Part shown: positions 48,418 to 57,367 of the stretch, one piece after another
How positions within the stretch are numbered: the first letter of the stretch is position 1
Layout of the letters: each line of letters starts with the position of its first letter
NCBI GenBank assembly: GCA_004020875.1
Contig: SAPZ01000008.1
Location: 1 to 64,000, forward strand
DNA length: 64,000 nt
Reading direction: 5' to 3'
Source: Mesorhizobium sp.
Lineage (GTDB): Bacteria; Pseudomonadota; Alphaproteobacteria; Rhizobiales; Rhizobiaceae
Translations under genes and position numbers: made by a program
The notes under the pieces: generated by a model
Told to the model about the DNA's origin: nothing
What the model saw: only the letters and a program-made list of their open reading frames with translations
Databases searched by the model: none

Positions 48418-49377
48418 ATGAACGCAAAAGTACTGGCGGTCGCGCTTGGCGTCTTGGCGGCGGCGAGCGGCAATGCACCGGCCGCCGAGACGTCGCTAAC
48501 GATGATGGCGTTCAACATCTGGGGCGGTGGCGGCAATGCCGGCAAGCCGGTCGATGAAACCGTGGCCGCAATCAGGGCGGCGGGCGCTGACATCGTCGCC
48601 ATTTCGGAGACGCGGCTGGAGGGTGATCCCTGCACGGCGGATGTCTGTACGCCGCGCGGTGAATCCGTCGCACCGAAAATCGCCGCCGCCCTTGGCTTCC
48701 ATTACTACGACCAGACCACGGCCAACCCGGCGATATGGGCCAATGCCGTCATTTCGCGTTATCCGATCGTCAAGCCGACAGCGGACGATCTCGGCGTCGC
48801 CATCGATGTCAAGGGGCGAAGCGTCTATGTGTTTTGTGTCAACCTGGACGACGCGCCCTACCAGCCCTACCAGCTTCTTAACATCGAATATGGCGCTGCC
48901 CCTTTCCTCAAGACAGCGGACGAAGCCATCAAGTCGGCCGAGTCGACCCGCGGCAAGGCCTTCAATGCACTGATCGCCGATGCTGATGCCGCAACCAATG
49001 CCGACGCGGTCTTCATCGCCGGCGACTTCAACGAGCCTTCGCACCGCGACTGGACGCCTGGCACGGTCAAGGCCGGCTTCCAGCCACTGGCCGTCGCGTG
49101 GCCAGGCACCACCAAGCTGGAGAAAGCGGGCTTTGTCGACCTTTTCCGCGCTGCCTATCCCGATGAGGTTGCCAAGCCCGGCATCACCTGGACGCCGACC
49201 ACCGAGGCCAGCAATCCGGAAGACCATCACGATCGCATCGACTTCATCTTCGCCCGTGCCAAGGCGCTGAAGGTTCACAGCGCCGGCGTCGTGGGCGAGA
49301 AGACCCCTGAAGCCGACATCGTCGTTTCACCATGGCCGTCGGACCACCGTGCGGTGGTAGCCAAAGTGTCATTTTGA
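48418..49377 (+). CDS. Exported endonuclease/exonuclease/phosphatase-family hydrolase
   Basis: This 319-residue protein starts at an ATG behind CAGAGGAAA. Signal peptide ends near APAAET (residue 23). EEP-fold motifs: MMAFNIWGGGG, DIVAISETRLEG, VFIAGDFNEPSHRDW, HHDRIDFIFA and the closing PWPSDHRAVVA. The metal and catalytic residues (Asn, Glu, Asp-Asn, His) are present. It is probably a phosphodiesterase, sphingomyelinase-like or nucleotidase enzyme in the periplasm; substrate unknown. Confidence 0.88.
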   Translation: MNAKVLAVALGVLAAASGNAPAAETSLTMMAFNIWGGGGNAGKPVDETVAAIRAAGADIVAISETRLEGDPCTADVCTPRGESVAPKIAAALGFHYYDQTTANPAIWANAVISRYPIVKPTADDLGVAIDVKGRSVYVFCVNLDDAPYQPYQLLNIEYGAAPFLKTADEAIKSAESTRGKAFNALIADADAATNADAVFIAGDFNEPSHRDWTPGTVKAGFQPLAVAWPGTTKLEKAGFVDLFRAAYPDEVAKPGITWTPTTEASNPEDHHDRIDFIFARAKALKVHSAGVVGEKTPEADIVVSPWPSDHRAVVAKVSF

Positions 49378-49548
49378 CGCGGGAAAAGTCAGCTGAAATA
49401 ATGAGATAGAGCTGCGCGTTGATTCTGTTTGATCACGCGCCGTGCAAGAATTCATGAAGGCAGCGATCCCGGCAGCGCCGTCATGGAGCTGCGGGATGGG
49501 ACGGCCAAGCGGCCGTCCAGGCCCCTCTCTACCGGCAGGATCTGTCGT

Positions 49549-49974
49549 TCAGACCCCCGCCGTGCCCTCCGCGTACTGCGCCAGGAATTCCTCGCTCGGC
49601 GGGATCGGCTTGATGACATCGATCAGCACGCCATTGGGATCCCTGGTGATGAAATGGCGCTGGCCGAACGGTTCGTCGCGCAAGCTGCGAAGGATCGGTA
49701 GGCCGGAGGCGACGACGCGATCATAGACGGCGTCGGGATCGCGGACCTCGAAATTGATCAAAAGGCCTGACGTGCGTCCCCGCCCCTCCTCCGGGATCGT
49801 CTCATGGTCGCCCTGGACGATGCCGAGATTGACGCGCCTGTCCTCGCTCGAGCGCAGGTGCACATACCAGTCGCTCGCAAACAGCGCCTCGAAGCGGAAA
49901 TGCTCAACGTAAAAATCCGCCGTGCCCGCGATGTCCCCAGTCATCAGCACCGGATAATAGCTGGTCGTCTTCAT
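49549..49974 (-). CDS. VOC (glyoxalase/bleomycin-resistance fold) protein
   Basis: This 141-residue protein reads from [14 protein letters not shown]; a longer frame runs through the operators and is unlikely. The two beta-alpha-beta-beta-beta halves are visible ([33 protein letters not shown] and [13 protein letters not shown]). It is divergent from a TetR gene with two operators between them, so it is the probable target of that repressor. It may bind or modify a small toxic compound. Confidence 0.85.
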   Translation of the reverse strand: MKTTSYYPVLMTGDIAGTADFYVEHFRFEALFASDWYVHLRSSEDRRVNLGIVQGDHETIPEEGRGRTSGLLINFEVRDPDAVYDRVVASGLPILRSLRDEPFGQRHFITRDPNGVLIDVIKPIPPSEEFLAQYAEGTAGV

Positions 49975-49995
49975 CTTTCCTTCTCCTCTCATCCA

Positions 49996-50039
49996 ACATA
50001 CAGTCTGTATGTAAATGCAATAACATACAGGCTGCATGT
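49996..50039. promoter_or_regulatory. Two TetR-type operators between the VOC and TetR genes
   Basis: ACATACAG-T-CTGTATGT (49996-50012) is a perfect 17-base dyad. ACATACAG-G-CTGCATGT (50023-50039) has one mismatch. Centres are 27 bases apart, and the second abuts the TetR start codon. Confidence 0.85.
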
Positions 50040-50666
50040 ATGCAACAAGAGTCCGGACGTCGCTCCAACCGCGACCGCACCGAGGCGACGCGCGCCGATC
50101 TGGTCCGCGCGGCGCGAAAGCTATTCACGGAAAAATCCTATGCCGAGACCGGCACGCCGGAGATCGTCGCCGAAGCTGGCGTGACGCGCGGCGCGCTCTA
50201 TCATCATTTCGCCGACAAGCAGGCCCTGTTCGCCACGGTCGTGGAACAGGAAGCGGCCGCGGTGGCGGCGGAGATCGAACATGCCTGTCCGCCGTCGCTG
50301 TCCGCGCGCGACGCGCTCATCGCCGGATCGGATGCTTATCTCAAGGCAATGCGGGCGCCCGGCCGCACGCGGCTCCTGCTGCTCGACGGGCCGGCCGTGC
50401 TCGGCCGCGCCGCCATGGACGAGATCGACAACCGCCACGGCAACCGCTCGCTGCGCGAAGGCTTGGTCGCCGCGATGCGGGCGCAGGCGCTGACCAGATT
50501 GCCGGCCGAGGCGCTGACCGCCCTGCTGGCTGCCGCCTTCGACCGGGCGGCTCTGGCCATCGAGGCCGGCGCGCCCGCCGAGGACTATCGGGCGGTGCTG
50601 ATCGCGCTCATGGGCGGTTTGTCTCCGGCCCCTCCTCGATCCACACGCCCGGCTCCATCTCGTTGA
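50040..50666 (+). CDS. TetR-family repressor of the VOC gene
   Basis: This 208-residue protein has the N-terminal [29 protein letters not shown] (residues 38-63), typical of TetR regulators with a 17-base dyad site. The ligand-binding domain is Ala/Leu-rich. Its ATG directly follows the second operator with no ribosome binding site, so the message may be leaderless. The 3' end overlaps the opposing LysR gene by 59 bases. Confidence 0.92.
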   Translation: MQQESGRRSNRDRTEATRADLVRAARKLFTEKSYAETGTPEIVAEAGVTRGALYHHFADKQALFATVVEQEAAAVAAEIEHACPPSLSARDALIAGSDAYLKAMRAPGRTRLLLLDGPAVLGRAAMDEIDNRHGNRSLREGLVAAMRAQALTRLPAEALTALLAAAFDRAALAIEAGAPAEDYRAVLIALMGGLSPAPPRSTRPAPSR

Positions 50667-51570
50667 AGCAGCCAAGCTGGCGCTTGAATTCGTCGATCAG
50701 CCAGGTCGCCGCCGGCTTGGGACTGCGATCGTTGCGGTGCATGGCATAGAGCGGGGAGCGAACCTCGCGATAGGGCTCCAGATCGAGCTCGACCAGCCTG
50801 CCGTTGGCGAGGTCGTCGGCAATCAGCCAGCGCGGCAGGCCGCCCCAGCCGAGGCCTTCGCGCATCAGGGCATGCTTGGTGCGCACATCGGTCAGCCGCC
50901 AGGTCCGATAGGCAAACACGCCATAGTCGCGCCCGCGCGTCCGCTCCGACTGGTCGGAGACGACGAGTTGGATATGCTCCCGCAGGTCCTCGACAGCCAC
51001 CGGCTTCGGCAGTTTGGCCAATGGGTGGTCTGGCGCCGCCGCAGGCACCATCGAGGTGAAGCCGATGCGCAGCAGGTTGACGTCGGCATCGCCTTGCAGA
51101 CCGCCGAAGCCGAGATCCGCCTGGCCGTTGACGACCTGGTCGACGATCAGGCCGAGCGAGCCGATATAAAGTCGGAGCATGACCGCCGGGAATTGCGCCT
51201 CGAAAGCCCTGAGCACGCGCACCAGCGCCGGCGAAGGCAGCGCCACGTCGACCGATATCGCAACTTCCGCTTCCAGCCCTTGCCGGTAGCCGTCGGCGCG
51301 CGAGCGAATGCGCTGCAGCACGCCGATCATGCGCCGCGCATCCTCCAGCATCGCCTTGCCGACATCGGTCAGTTGCGGCTCGCGCACCCCTTCGCGCTCG
51401 AACAGCTTCAGGCCGAGCTGCGCTTCGAGATTGGCGATGCCGTAGCTCATGACCGACTGTGCCCGGTTGAGCTTGCGCCCCGCTGCCGAGAAGCTGCCGG
51501 TATCGGCAACAGCCACCAGGATTTGCAGTTGATCCAGGGTCGGGTTCGGCTGCATGGCTACGTCATCCAT
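50608..51570 (-). CDS. LysR-family transcriptional regulator
   Basis: This protein is about 320 residues long. The N-terminal winged HTH reads LQILVAVADTGSFSAAGRKLNRAQSVMSYGIANLEAQLG, followed by the linker helix and a periplasmic-binding-like effector domain. ATG 51570 is chosen; 51555 is an alternative five codons on, and neither has a clear ribosome binding site. It is divergent from azoR, which it probably controls. It overlaps the TetR gene tail to tail. Confidence 0.92.
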   Translation of the reverse strand: MDDVAMQPNPTLDQLQILVAVADTGSFSAAGRKLNRAQSVMSYGIANLEAQLGLKLFEREGVREPQLTDVGKAMLEDARRMIGVLQRIRSRADGYRQGLEAEVAISVDVALPSPALVRVLRAFEAQFPAVMLRLYIGSLGLIVDQVVNGQADLGFGGLQGDADVNLLRIGFTSMVPAAAPDHPLAKLPKPVAVEDLREHIQLVVSDQSERTRGRDYGVFAYRTWRLTDVRTKHALMREGLGWGGLPRWLIADDLANGRLVELDLEPYREVRSPLYAMHRNDRSPKPAATWLIDEFKRQLGCFNEMEPGVWIEEGPETNRP

Positions 51571-51583
51571 TTTGTTGATGGAT
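51565..51583. promoter_or_regulatory. Dyad in the LysR-azoR divergent promoter
   Basis: ATCCAT-TTTGTTG-ATGGAT lies over the LysR start, next to a very AT-rich GTATATATATTATA stretch. It is a candidate LysR recognition site. Confidence 0.45.
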
Positions 51584-51671
51584 TGTATATATATTATACC
51601 AGTTATCCTGATGGAGCAGCAATCCCATATTGGCGTGGAAAGTTTCAATCCAACCCCAAGGGGAGACCGCC

Positions 51672-52310
51672 ATGTCTATTCTTCTCGTTACCTCCAGCCC
51701 GCGCGGCGCCGCTTCGCACTCGACCCGCGTCGCCACCGACCTTGCCCAGAAGCTCGTTGCCGCCGACCCGTCGAACAGCCTCGTCGTGCGCGATCTCGTC
51801 GCCAAGCCGCTGCCGCATATCGACCCTGATTACGCCACCGGCATCTACACGCCGGCCGAAGCACGCACGCCGCGGCAGGCCGAGGTGGTCGGCGTTTCCG
51901 ACGCTGTGCTCGACGAGCTTTTTGCCGCCGACACCGTGATCCTCGCCACCGGCTTCATCAACTTCAATATCTCGTCGACGTTGAAGTCCTGGGTCGACCA
52001 CGTCGCCCGCTCCGGCAAGACCTTTGCTTACGGCGAAGGCGGTCCGAAGGGCCTCGTCAAGGGCAAGAAGGTCTATATCGTGCTCGCTTCCGGTGGCATC
52101 TATTCGCAAGGCGCCGCGGTGCAGATGGACCATGCGGTTCCTTATCTGCGCAGCGTGCTCGGCTTCCTCGGCATGACTGACATCGAAGTCATCCGCGTCG
52201 AAGGCGTCGGCATGGGCGCTGACGCCGTCACGGCCGCGCTTGCCAAGGCCACTGCCAAGGTCGACGCGATCGCCGCCGCCACGACCGGCCAGGTCGCCAT
52301 CGCGGCCTGA
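51672..52310 (+). CDS. azoR: FMN-dependent NADH-azoreductase
   Basis: This 212-residue flavodoxin-like protein has the FMN-binding VTSSPRGAASHSTRVA at residues 5-20, GFINFNISSTLKSWVDHVAR and the AzoR-type VLASGGIYSQGA. Such enzymes reduce quinones and azo dyes with NADH and protect against thiol or quinone stress. GGGGAGAC precedes the ATG. It is divergent from the LysR regulator. Confidence 0.93.
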   Translation: MSILLVTSSPRGAASHSTRVATDLAQKLVAADPSNSLVVRDLVAKPLPHIDPDYATGIYTPAEARTPRQAEVVGVSDAVLDELFAADTVILATGFINFNISSTLKSWVDHVARSGKTFAYGEGGPKGLVKGKKVYIVLASGGIYSQGAAVQMDHAVPYLRSVLGFLGMTDIEVIRVEGVGMGADAVTAALAKATAKVDAIAAATTGQVAIAA

Positions 52311-52333
52311 TTGCCGATGGTAGGAATGGAAGA

Positions 52334-52363
52334 GGCAGGCGCCCGCCAGCGCCTGCCTTTTTT
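52334..52363 (+). terminator. Rho-independent terminator after azoR
   Basis: GGCAGGCGC-CCGCCA-GCGCCTGCC followed by six T. Perfect nine-pair stem. Confidence 0.93.
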
Positions 52364-52379
52364 CGCATCGCGCTCCCGG

Positions 52380-52631
52380 CCGGCGCTGGTGGTCGTGGCG
52401 ATCAGAACGCGGTTCCCGATCTGGAACGACTTTTTCTTCCCGCTGGTGCTGATCATCTTCGATAATTTGAAGACACTGCCGCAAGGGCTGACCGTGTTCG
52501 TCGGCGAATTCACCACCGACTAGGGGGTGCCGTTCTCTGGGCTGACACTGGCGCAGCTGCCGATTACCTTGCTTTACATCGTGTTGTCGAAACAGTTCAT
52601 CTCCGGCATCACGATAAGAGCGGTGAAATAG
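52380..52631 (+). pseudogene. 3' remnant of a MalG-like sugar ABC transporter permease
   Basis: One frame reads WNDFFFPLVLIIFDNLKTLP, then GLTVFVGEFTTD, a TAG at 52521 where Trp is expected, and GVPFSGLTLAQLPITLLY, to a stop at 52631. This is the typical C-terminus of a binding-protein-dependent permease of the carbohydrate family. The N-terminal two thirds and the rest of the transporter are missing, so it is a decayed fragment. Confidence 0.8.
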
Positions 52632-52666
52632 GCGCAGTCGAAATAACGAGAGATCGAGGATCATAA

Positions 52667-53599
52667 GTGGCGAACCTGAAAAAGATCATCATCACCTGCG
52701 CCGTAACCGGCTCGATCCACACGCCATCGATGTCGCCGCATCTGCCGGTGACGGCGCAGGAGATCGCCACCGCCGCGATAGACGCCGCCGAGGCGGGCGC
52801 AGCGATCGTCCATCTCCATGCCCGCAATCCGGTCGATGGACGTCCCGACCAGTCGACCGAGGCCTTCGCCCCTTTCCTGCAGATCATCAAGCAGCGCTCC
52901 AACTGTGTCGTGAACATCACCACCGGGGGTGCGGCGACGATGAGCGTAGAGGAACGCGTCAGGCCGGCGAAGGTGTTCGCTCCGGAAGTCGCGTCGCTCA
53001 ACATGGGCTCGATGAACTTCGCCCTGTTCCCGATGCTGGAGCGGTTCAAGACCTTTGAGCATGAGTGGGAGCGCCCCTATCTCGAATCCTCGCGCGACCG
53101 CATCTTCCGCAACACCTTTGGCGACATCGAGCACATATTGCGCACCTGCGCCGACAACGGCACGCGCTTCGAGATCGAGTGCTACGACATCGGCCATCTC
53201 TACACGCTGGCGCATTTCGTCGAGCGCGGCCTGGTCAAGGCGCCGTTCTTCGTCCAGAGCGTGTTCGGCATCCTGGGCGGCATCGGCACGCATCCGGAAG
53301 ACGTCGCGCACATGAAGCGCACGGCCGACCGACTGTTCGGCAACGACTATCACTGGTCGGTGCTGGGCGCTGGCCGGCATCAGCTGCCAATCGCCACGCA
53401 GGCGATCGCGCTGGGCGGCAATGTGCGGGTCGGCCTTGAGGATTCGCTGTGGATCGGCAAGGGCAAGCTCGCCCGCTCCAGCGCCGAACAGGTGGCCAAG
53501 GTCCGCCAGATCATCGAAGGCCTCGGCGCCTCGATCGCTACACCCGACGAGGCGCGCCAGATCCTGCAACTCAAGGGCGGCGACAAGGTCGCTTTCTGA
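52667..53599 (+). CDS. BKACE-family (DUF849) beta-keto acid cleavage enzyme
   Basis: This 310-residue TIM-barrel protein starts at GTG. Residues 46-53 AIVHLHAR hold the zinc-binding His49 and His51, followed by NITTGGA, ASLNMGSMNF, the HWSVLGAGRHQLP region and NVRVGLEDSLW. The family splits beta-keto acids with acetyl-CoA, the founding case being 3-keto-5-aminohexanoate in lysine fermentation. The substrate here is unknown. No CoA-transferase or dehydrogenase partner is adjacent. Confidence 0.93.
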   Translation: MANLKKIIITCAVTGSIHTPSMSPHLPVTAQEIATAAIDAAEAGAAIVHLHARNPVDGRPDQSTEAFAPFLQIIKQRSNCVVNITTGGAATMSVEERVRPAKVFAPEVASLNMGSMNFALFPMLERFKTFEHEWERPYLESSRDRIFRNTFGDIEHILRTCADNGTRFEIECYDIGHLYTLAHFVERGLVKAPFFVQSVFGILGGIGTHPEDVAHMKRTADRLFGNDYHWSVLGAGRHQLPIATQAIALGGNVRVGLEDSLWIGKGKLARSSAEQVAKVRQIIEGLGASIATPDEARQILQLKGGDKVAF

Positions 53600-53624
53600 T
53601 CGAGGAGAAGTTGGCCAGCGCTGC

Positions 53625-53729
53625 CTAGAGCAATTCCAGGACAAGTGTGAGCGGTTTTCCGCCCCGAATTGCGTAAAAACAAAGGGAAAGAGCGTTTCGC
53701 CGTTTCCGTGAAACGGTGAAACGCTCTAA
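53625..53729. repeat. Long intergenic palindromic repeat
   Basis: It starts CTAGAGCAATTCCAG, holds AGCGGTTTTCCGC and ends with GTTTCACCGTTTCACGG-type hairpins and CGCTCT, borders shared with the other repeats in the window. It fills the gap between convergent genes and may end transcription from both. Confidence 0.75.
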
Positions 53730-53739
53730 GCTACGGCAG

Positions 53740-54033
53740 CTAGCCGAACATTCGCTCGCCCTGCTCGTCGACCAGCTGGATGCCCTTCTTGATCGAGATG
53801 TCGACGGCGTCGTCCAGCCCGGCGAAGCGGTCGGCGCGGATGAAGCGGTGCTCTTTCATCACGCCGTCCACTTCCTTGGAGACGACCCCGCAGGTTTGGT
53901 ATTGGCCTTCGGCCTTGTAGGGCGTCGCGCTGACCAGGAATCCCTTGTGCTCGACCTGCTTGGCGGGCTTGGCAGTGCCGGTCTCCGTTGCTTCACTGTT
54001 GCCGCCGCCGAAAAGCTTCTTCAGAAAAGACAT
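53740..54033 (-). CDS. HlyU-family protein
   Basis: This 97-residue protein has a short amphipathic start (MSFLKKLFGGG), a linker, then the HlyU domain with VEHKGFLVSATPYKAEGQYQTCG and EHRFIRADRF. HlyU in Vibrio is a hemolysin activator. Rhizobial single-domain members are widespread and their role is unclear. ATG at 54033 has AAATGGAGC upstream. Confidence 0.9.
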   Translation of the reverse strand: MSFLKKLFGGGNSEATETGTAKPAKQVEHKGFLVSATPYKAEGQYQTCGVVSKEVDGVMKEHRFIRADRFAGLDDAVDISIKKGIQLVDEQGERMFG

Positions 54034-54081
54034 TTTCAAAGCTCCATTTTACGCGGGCGCCGAGGATCCACAGCGTCCTGT

Positions 54082-54723
54082 TTATTCAGGCTTTGTCTCA
54101 GCATGCGCGAATGCGCCGCCGTGTTCCAGTCCCTTGACGAAAACGCCGACCAGAAGCTCGATCTGATGCCAGATCTCATCGGCCTGCCGGCTGTTGGAAT
54201 TCGCCACATAGCCGCTGGTCACGATGCCATGCACGCTTGACCACAAGGTCCGCGCCGCAAGCGCGCGACGGTCGTCGTCGAGGCCGAAATCGCCTGCCTT
54301 GAGCACGCCGGCGACAATGTCGAACAGCGCGTCGAGCAGCGCGTCATAGGCATCGGGTCCCAGCCGCGTCGCACGGCGGCGGTTGAAGGCAAGCACCGCC
54401 GGCCAACTGCCAGGATGCGCCTCGACGAACCTCACATAGGCCGCGGCCATGGCCAGGATGCGGTGCTGGACATCCGTCACCCCTTGCCTTTCCAGATCGG
54501 CCATGGCCGCCAAGCCCGTCGCGCCGAGCCGGTCGAGCAGCCGAATGTTGACGGCGCGATGCACCTCGTCGAGATCGGCAAACAGGTTGTAGACCGATCC
54601 GACCGAAATGCCGGCCTGCTCGGCGATGGTGCGTGCTTTCAGGTTCTCGGCCCCGCCCTCGTTGAGCAGCGCCTCGGCGATGGCGAGCACCTTCTCGCTC
54701 ATTTCTTCCTTGTCCAGCGCCAT
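54082..54723 (-). CDS. TetR-family transcriptional regulator
   Basis: This 213-residue protein reads from MALDKEEMSEKVLAIAEALL. HTH: ARTIAEQAGISVGSVYNLFADLDEVH (residues 30-55). The C-terminal domain resembles WHG-type TetR effector domains (WSSVHGIVTSGYV). A longer upstream frame is possible but starts before the family's N-terminus. No divergent gene faces it, so its target is unclear. Confidence 0.9.
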   Translation of the reverse strand: MALDKEEMSEKVLAIAEALLNEGGAENLKARTIAEQAGISVGSVYNLFADLDEVHRAVNIRLLDRLGATGLAAMADLERQGVTDVQHRILAMAAAYVRFVEAHPGSWPAVLAFNRRRATRLGPDAYDALLDALFDIVAGVLKAGDFGLDDDRRALAARTLWSSVHGIVTSGYVANSNSRQADEIWHQIELLVGVFVKGLEHGGAFAHAETKPE

Positions 54724-55138
54724 GCTCTGTCCTGTGCTTGTCTTCCGAATCCGGCCAGCCGGTCCCGATGCATTCCATTTGGCTGAATTTACCATTTCCG
54801 GCACTCTATGAACAGCGTTCAAAATTGATCTGAGCCATGTGTATTTGCGTCATACGAGGTCAGTGACCATCGTTCACACGCCCTAGAGCGCCCAGCGCTG
54901 GCCCAACCAAGACGCAGCTGGACGGCGTCCTTGTGCTCACCGGCTGCTCGGTGCACATGGTCAAGTACCGCGCCGAAGACAGGATCGCGGCCAAGCACCG
55001 CCATGATCGAGAAGGCGCGCAATGAAAGGCCAATGAGCGAGTATGTCGGCAAGGATGGGCCGATTCCGGCCGATCAGCGACAAGAAAAAAGCCCGGACCG
55101 CTCCGGGCTTTTCGTTGAATTGACGGGCTCAGGCCGCC
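54724..55138. other. Intergenic stretch upstream of the TetR gene
   Basis: No convincing gene was seen in 415 bases. A leftward frame of 77 codons has a short family-like fragment (LDHVHRAAGEHKDAVQLRLG) but no supported start. The right end holds a bidirectional terminator. Confidence 0.5.
55085..55112. terminator. Bidirectional terminator downstream of the PadR gene
   Basis: AAAAAGCCCGGA-CCGC-TCCGGGCTTTT: 11-12-pair stem with A-run and T-run, so it can act on both strands. It serves the leftward PadR gene. Confidence 0.88.
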
Positions 55139-55813
55139 TTAGCGCCGCGCCAGTGCCTCGATCGCCTCGGCGGCGTCTTCGAGGATGCTGATCGCCTCGG
55201 CCTGCTTGTCTTCCGGCGCCTCGGCGATGTCGCCGAGCGCGGCACGCAGACGATGTCGCAGCGCGCGGAACTGGTCGCGCTTTTCCGAACGGCCGCGGCG
55301 CCCCTCATCCTTGTCGTCGCCCCAGCCGAACCATTCGCGCGCCGCGGCCATCTTGCGGCCGAAGCGCTCGAGATGGTCGAGCACACTGTCGATCATCTCG
55401 CGGTTCTCCTCGAGATGCGCCCTGCCGGCCTCGGTGATCGAAAACACCTTCTTGTTGCCCTCGCTCGAGGATACCGCGTAGCCCGCCTCCTCCAGGAAGG
55501 TCAGCGTCGGATACACTATCCCCGGGCTCGGGCTGTAGACGCCGCTGGTGCGCTCTTCCAGGGCCTTGATGATGTCGTAGCCATGGCGCGGCGCATCGGC
55601 CAGCAGCGACAGGGTGATCAGCTTGAGATCGCCGTCGGCGAGCATGCGCCCGGCGCGGAACATGTCGCCCGGGCCGCCGCGGCCGCCGCCCCTGCCGCCA
55701 AACGGACCGAAGCCGCCGCTCCCTCTGCCACCGAATTTGCTCCCAAACTTGCCGGCCATTTGCATGAACATGCGCTCGCCGAAATGGTGCTCGGAATGAT
55801 CGTGTCTGTGCAT
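55139..55813 (-). CDS. PadR-family regulator with His- and Gly-rich N-terminal extension
   Basis: This 224-residue protein has a PadR winged helix at residues 65-140 (LSLLADAPRHGYDIIKALEE, SPGIVYPTLTFLEEAGY). Before it lies an unusual tail: His-rich MHRHDHSEHHFGER, then a Gly/Arg/Phe-rich stretch. This could bind metal or nucleic acid. The C-terminal half is helical. Two copies of a promoter repeat upstream suggest autoregulation. Confidence 0.9.
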   Translation of the reverse strand: MHRHDHSEHHFGERMFMQMAGKFGSKFGGRGSGGFGPFGGRGGGRGGPGDMFRAGRMLADGDLKLITLSLLADAPRHGYDIIKALEERTSGVYSPSPGIVYPTLTFLEEAGYAVSSSEGNKKVFSITEAGRAHLEENREMIDSVLDHLERFGRKMAAAREWFGWGDDKDEGRRGRSEKRDQFRALRHRLRAALGDIAEAPEDKQAEAISILEDAAEAIEALARR

Positions 55814-55830
55814 GAATTGCTCCTTGAGTT

Positions 55831-55897
55831 ATATCTTACGATACATCTTAAGTAAGAGCAGCTCTCATCGAGTCAAGATATATCTTACGATGTATCT
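55831..55897. promoter_or_regulatory. Repeated operator upstream of the PadR gene
   Basis: ATATCTTACGATACATCT (55831-55848) and ATATCTTACGATGTATCT (55880-55897) are direct copies 49 bases apart. Around the first, TCTTAC and GTAAGA form a wider dyad. They are candidate PadR binding sites. Confidence 0.65.
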
Positions 55898-55947
55898 CAA
55901 GATGCGCCAAGGCCTCAGGCATGCTGTCATTTGGGAGCTGGAGATTC

Positions 55948-56328
55948 CTACCAGCGCCCCTTGCTTCGGTTCCAGGCGTAGAGAAGGTCCGCGAATCGGT
56001 CATAGGCGATGCGCGTCAAAGGCAGCGCAATCACGTTGCCGAACAAGCTCGCCAGCCACCCCTCGCCCGGCGTCAGCCGCCAGACCGCAATCGCCACGTC
56101 GGCGCCGACCAGCAACCGGCCTTCGCTGTCGGTCGCGTGCAAGCGCCGCCGGATATCCTCGAGCGAGGCGCCGAAGACCGAGAGCGCTTCAGGTTCGAAA
56201 TTGATGTCGCGGAATGCAACGCGGCCGGCCTTGACCGCTTCGACCAGCCGCCGCCTCTGGCGGCGGATGCCCGCGTCGCACACCGGACAGCGCGTGTTGT
56301 ACCAGACGGTCAGCAGCGGCTTGGGCAT
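55948..56328 (-). CDS. DCC-family (DUF393) thioredoxin-like protein
   Basis: This 126-residue protein has the family motif near the N-terminus as YNTRCPVCDAG, where the usual Asp is Asn but both cysteines are kept. FRDINFEPEAL and a C-terminal ALPLTRIAYDRFADLLYAWNR follow. It is a putative thiol-disulfide oxidoreductase of unknown substrate. Confidence 0.88.
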   Translation of the reverse strand: MPKPLLTVWYNTRCPVCDAGIRRQRRRLVEAVKAGRVAFRDINFEPEALSVFGASLEDIRRRLHATDSEGRLLVGADVAIAVWRLTPGEGWLASLFGNVIALPLTRIAYDRFADLLYAWNRSKGRW

Positions 56329-56391
56329 GGCGCGACTATCGGGAATGCGGCGCGGCTTCGCAACAGCCGTGCCGATCCCGGCTTGAGCCGC

Positions 56392-56685
56392 CTACCCGAG
56401 CGAACTGATGATCTCGCGATAGGCGAATTCCGGGAACGCCTTCATCGTCCGCGTCCTGACGCTCCCGCCAGACGACAGCATCAGCGCGAAGCGGGCGAGC
56501 ACCGCATCGTCCGGCGCCTCGACGATGGCGACCATGTCGCATTCGCCCATGGTCAGATAGAATGCCTTGAAAGATCCGCCCATTTCCCCCAGCAGCTTCT
56601 TGGCGGCATCGAGCCGCTTCGGCGAGTCCCGCACATTCCTGGCGCCCAACTCGGTCCAGTTGATAAGCACGATATAGGTTGTCAT
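56392..56685 (-). CDS. GYD-domain protein
   Basis: This 97-residue protein begins MTTYIVLINWTELGARN and continues with KAFYLTMGECDMVAIVEAPDD, the ferredoxin-like GYD fold. The name motif reads GEC here. ATG at 56685 has GGGAGGTGTGCC upstream. Function unknown; small alpha-beta barrel-type dimers are expected. Confidence 0.88.
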   Translation of the reverse strand: MTTYIVLINWTELGARNVRDSPKRLDAAKKLLGEMGGSFKAFYLTMGECDMVAIVEAPDDAVLARFALMLSSGGSVRTRTMKAFPEFAYREIISSLG

Positions 56686-56845
56686 GGCACACCTCCCACC
56701 GGGAGCCACGGAGCGGGCGCCGGCTGTCACAGCCAGCGCCGGGGCGGGCATCCGGCTTGTCGCCCACAAATGCATCCGACACCCGAATTATCCTCCTGTC
56801 GGGCAAACCCGGCAAGGCGGCATCGCGGTGACCGGAAACGCAGCG

Positions 56846-57367
56846 TCAGCGAAGCCAACCCTCGCCAAGCATAACCGGCCCGTTAGGTGCGACGTCAATT
56901 CTCGCCGCAAAAAGCCCATTTACCGTGCCGCGTCCGGTCAACAAGACCTTCATGCCCGGATAAAGCGTCCTACGAACAGCTTCCGGGACATCGCATAAAG
57001 TGCCAGTCATCATCGGCATGTCCGCGAGACTGACCATATGCGGGCAACGCATTGATGAATCCGTTATATCTCTGATGGAAAATTCGAGTTGCGTGTCTCC
57101 GCCCGCCACTGCCGCCAGCCACAGCGGGTATGCGGTGAGAACAATTGCTCGAGCAAAAACCCCCAAAATGAGAGGCACGACAAGAACACCGAAGCCGGAA
57201 ACAAGGAAGGTCTTGGTGGATAAGCTCGGGCTCTGGAAGTCCTTCGCAAACTTCCGGCAGCAAAAAAACAACATCAGGCAGCCAACCGGTATAGCTACCG
57301 ATTGCGCGATCAAATCGTGGCTGCTGACATAGGCTTGCGACGGCACAAAAGGGTGGCCGAAAATCAA
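56846..57367 (-). CDS. Membrane protein, function unknown
   Basis: This frame of 173 codons opens with TTG; no ATG is available. Two hydrophobic helices (about residues 20-38 and 52-85) are followed by a periplasmic-looking domain with two cysteines ([31 protein letters not shown]). No family recognised. The start is uncertain. Confidence 0.55.
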   Translation of the reverse strand: MIFGHPFVPSQAYVSSHDLIAQSVAIPVGCLMLFFCCRKFAKDFQSPSLSTKTFLVSGFGVLVVPLILGVFARAIVLTAYPLWLAAVAGGDTQLEFSIRDITDSSMRCPHMVSLADMPMMTGTLCDVPEAVRRTLYPGMKVLLTGRGTVNGLFAARIDVAPNGPVMLGEGWLR

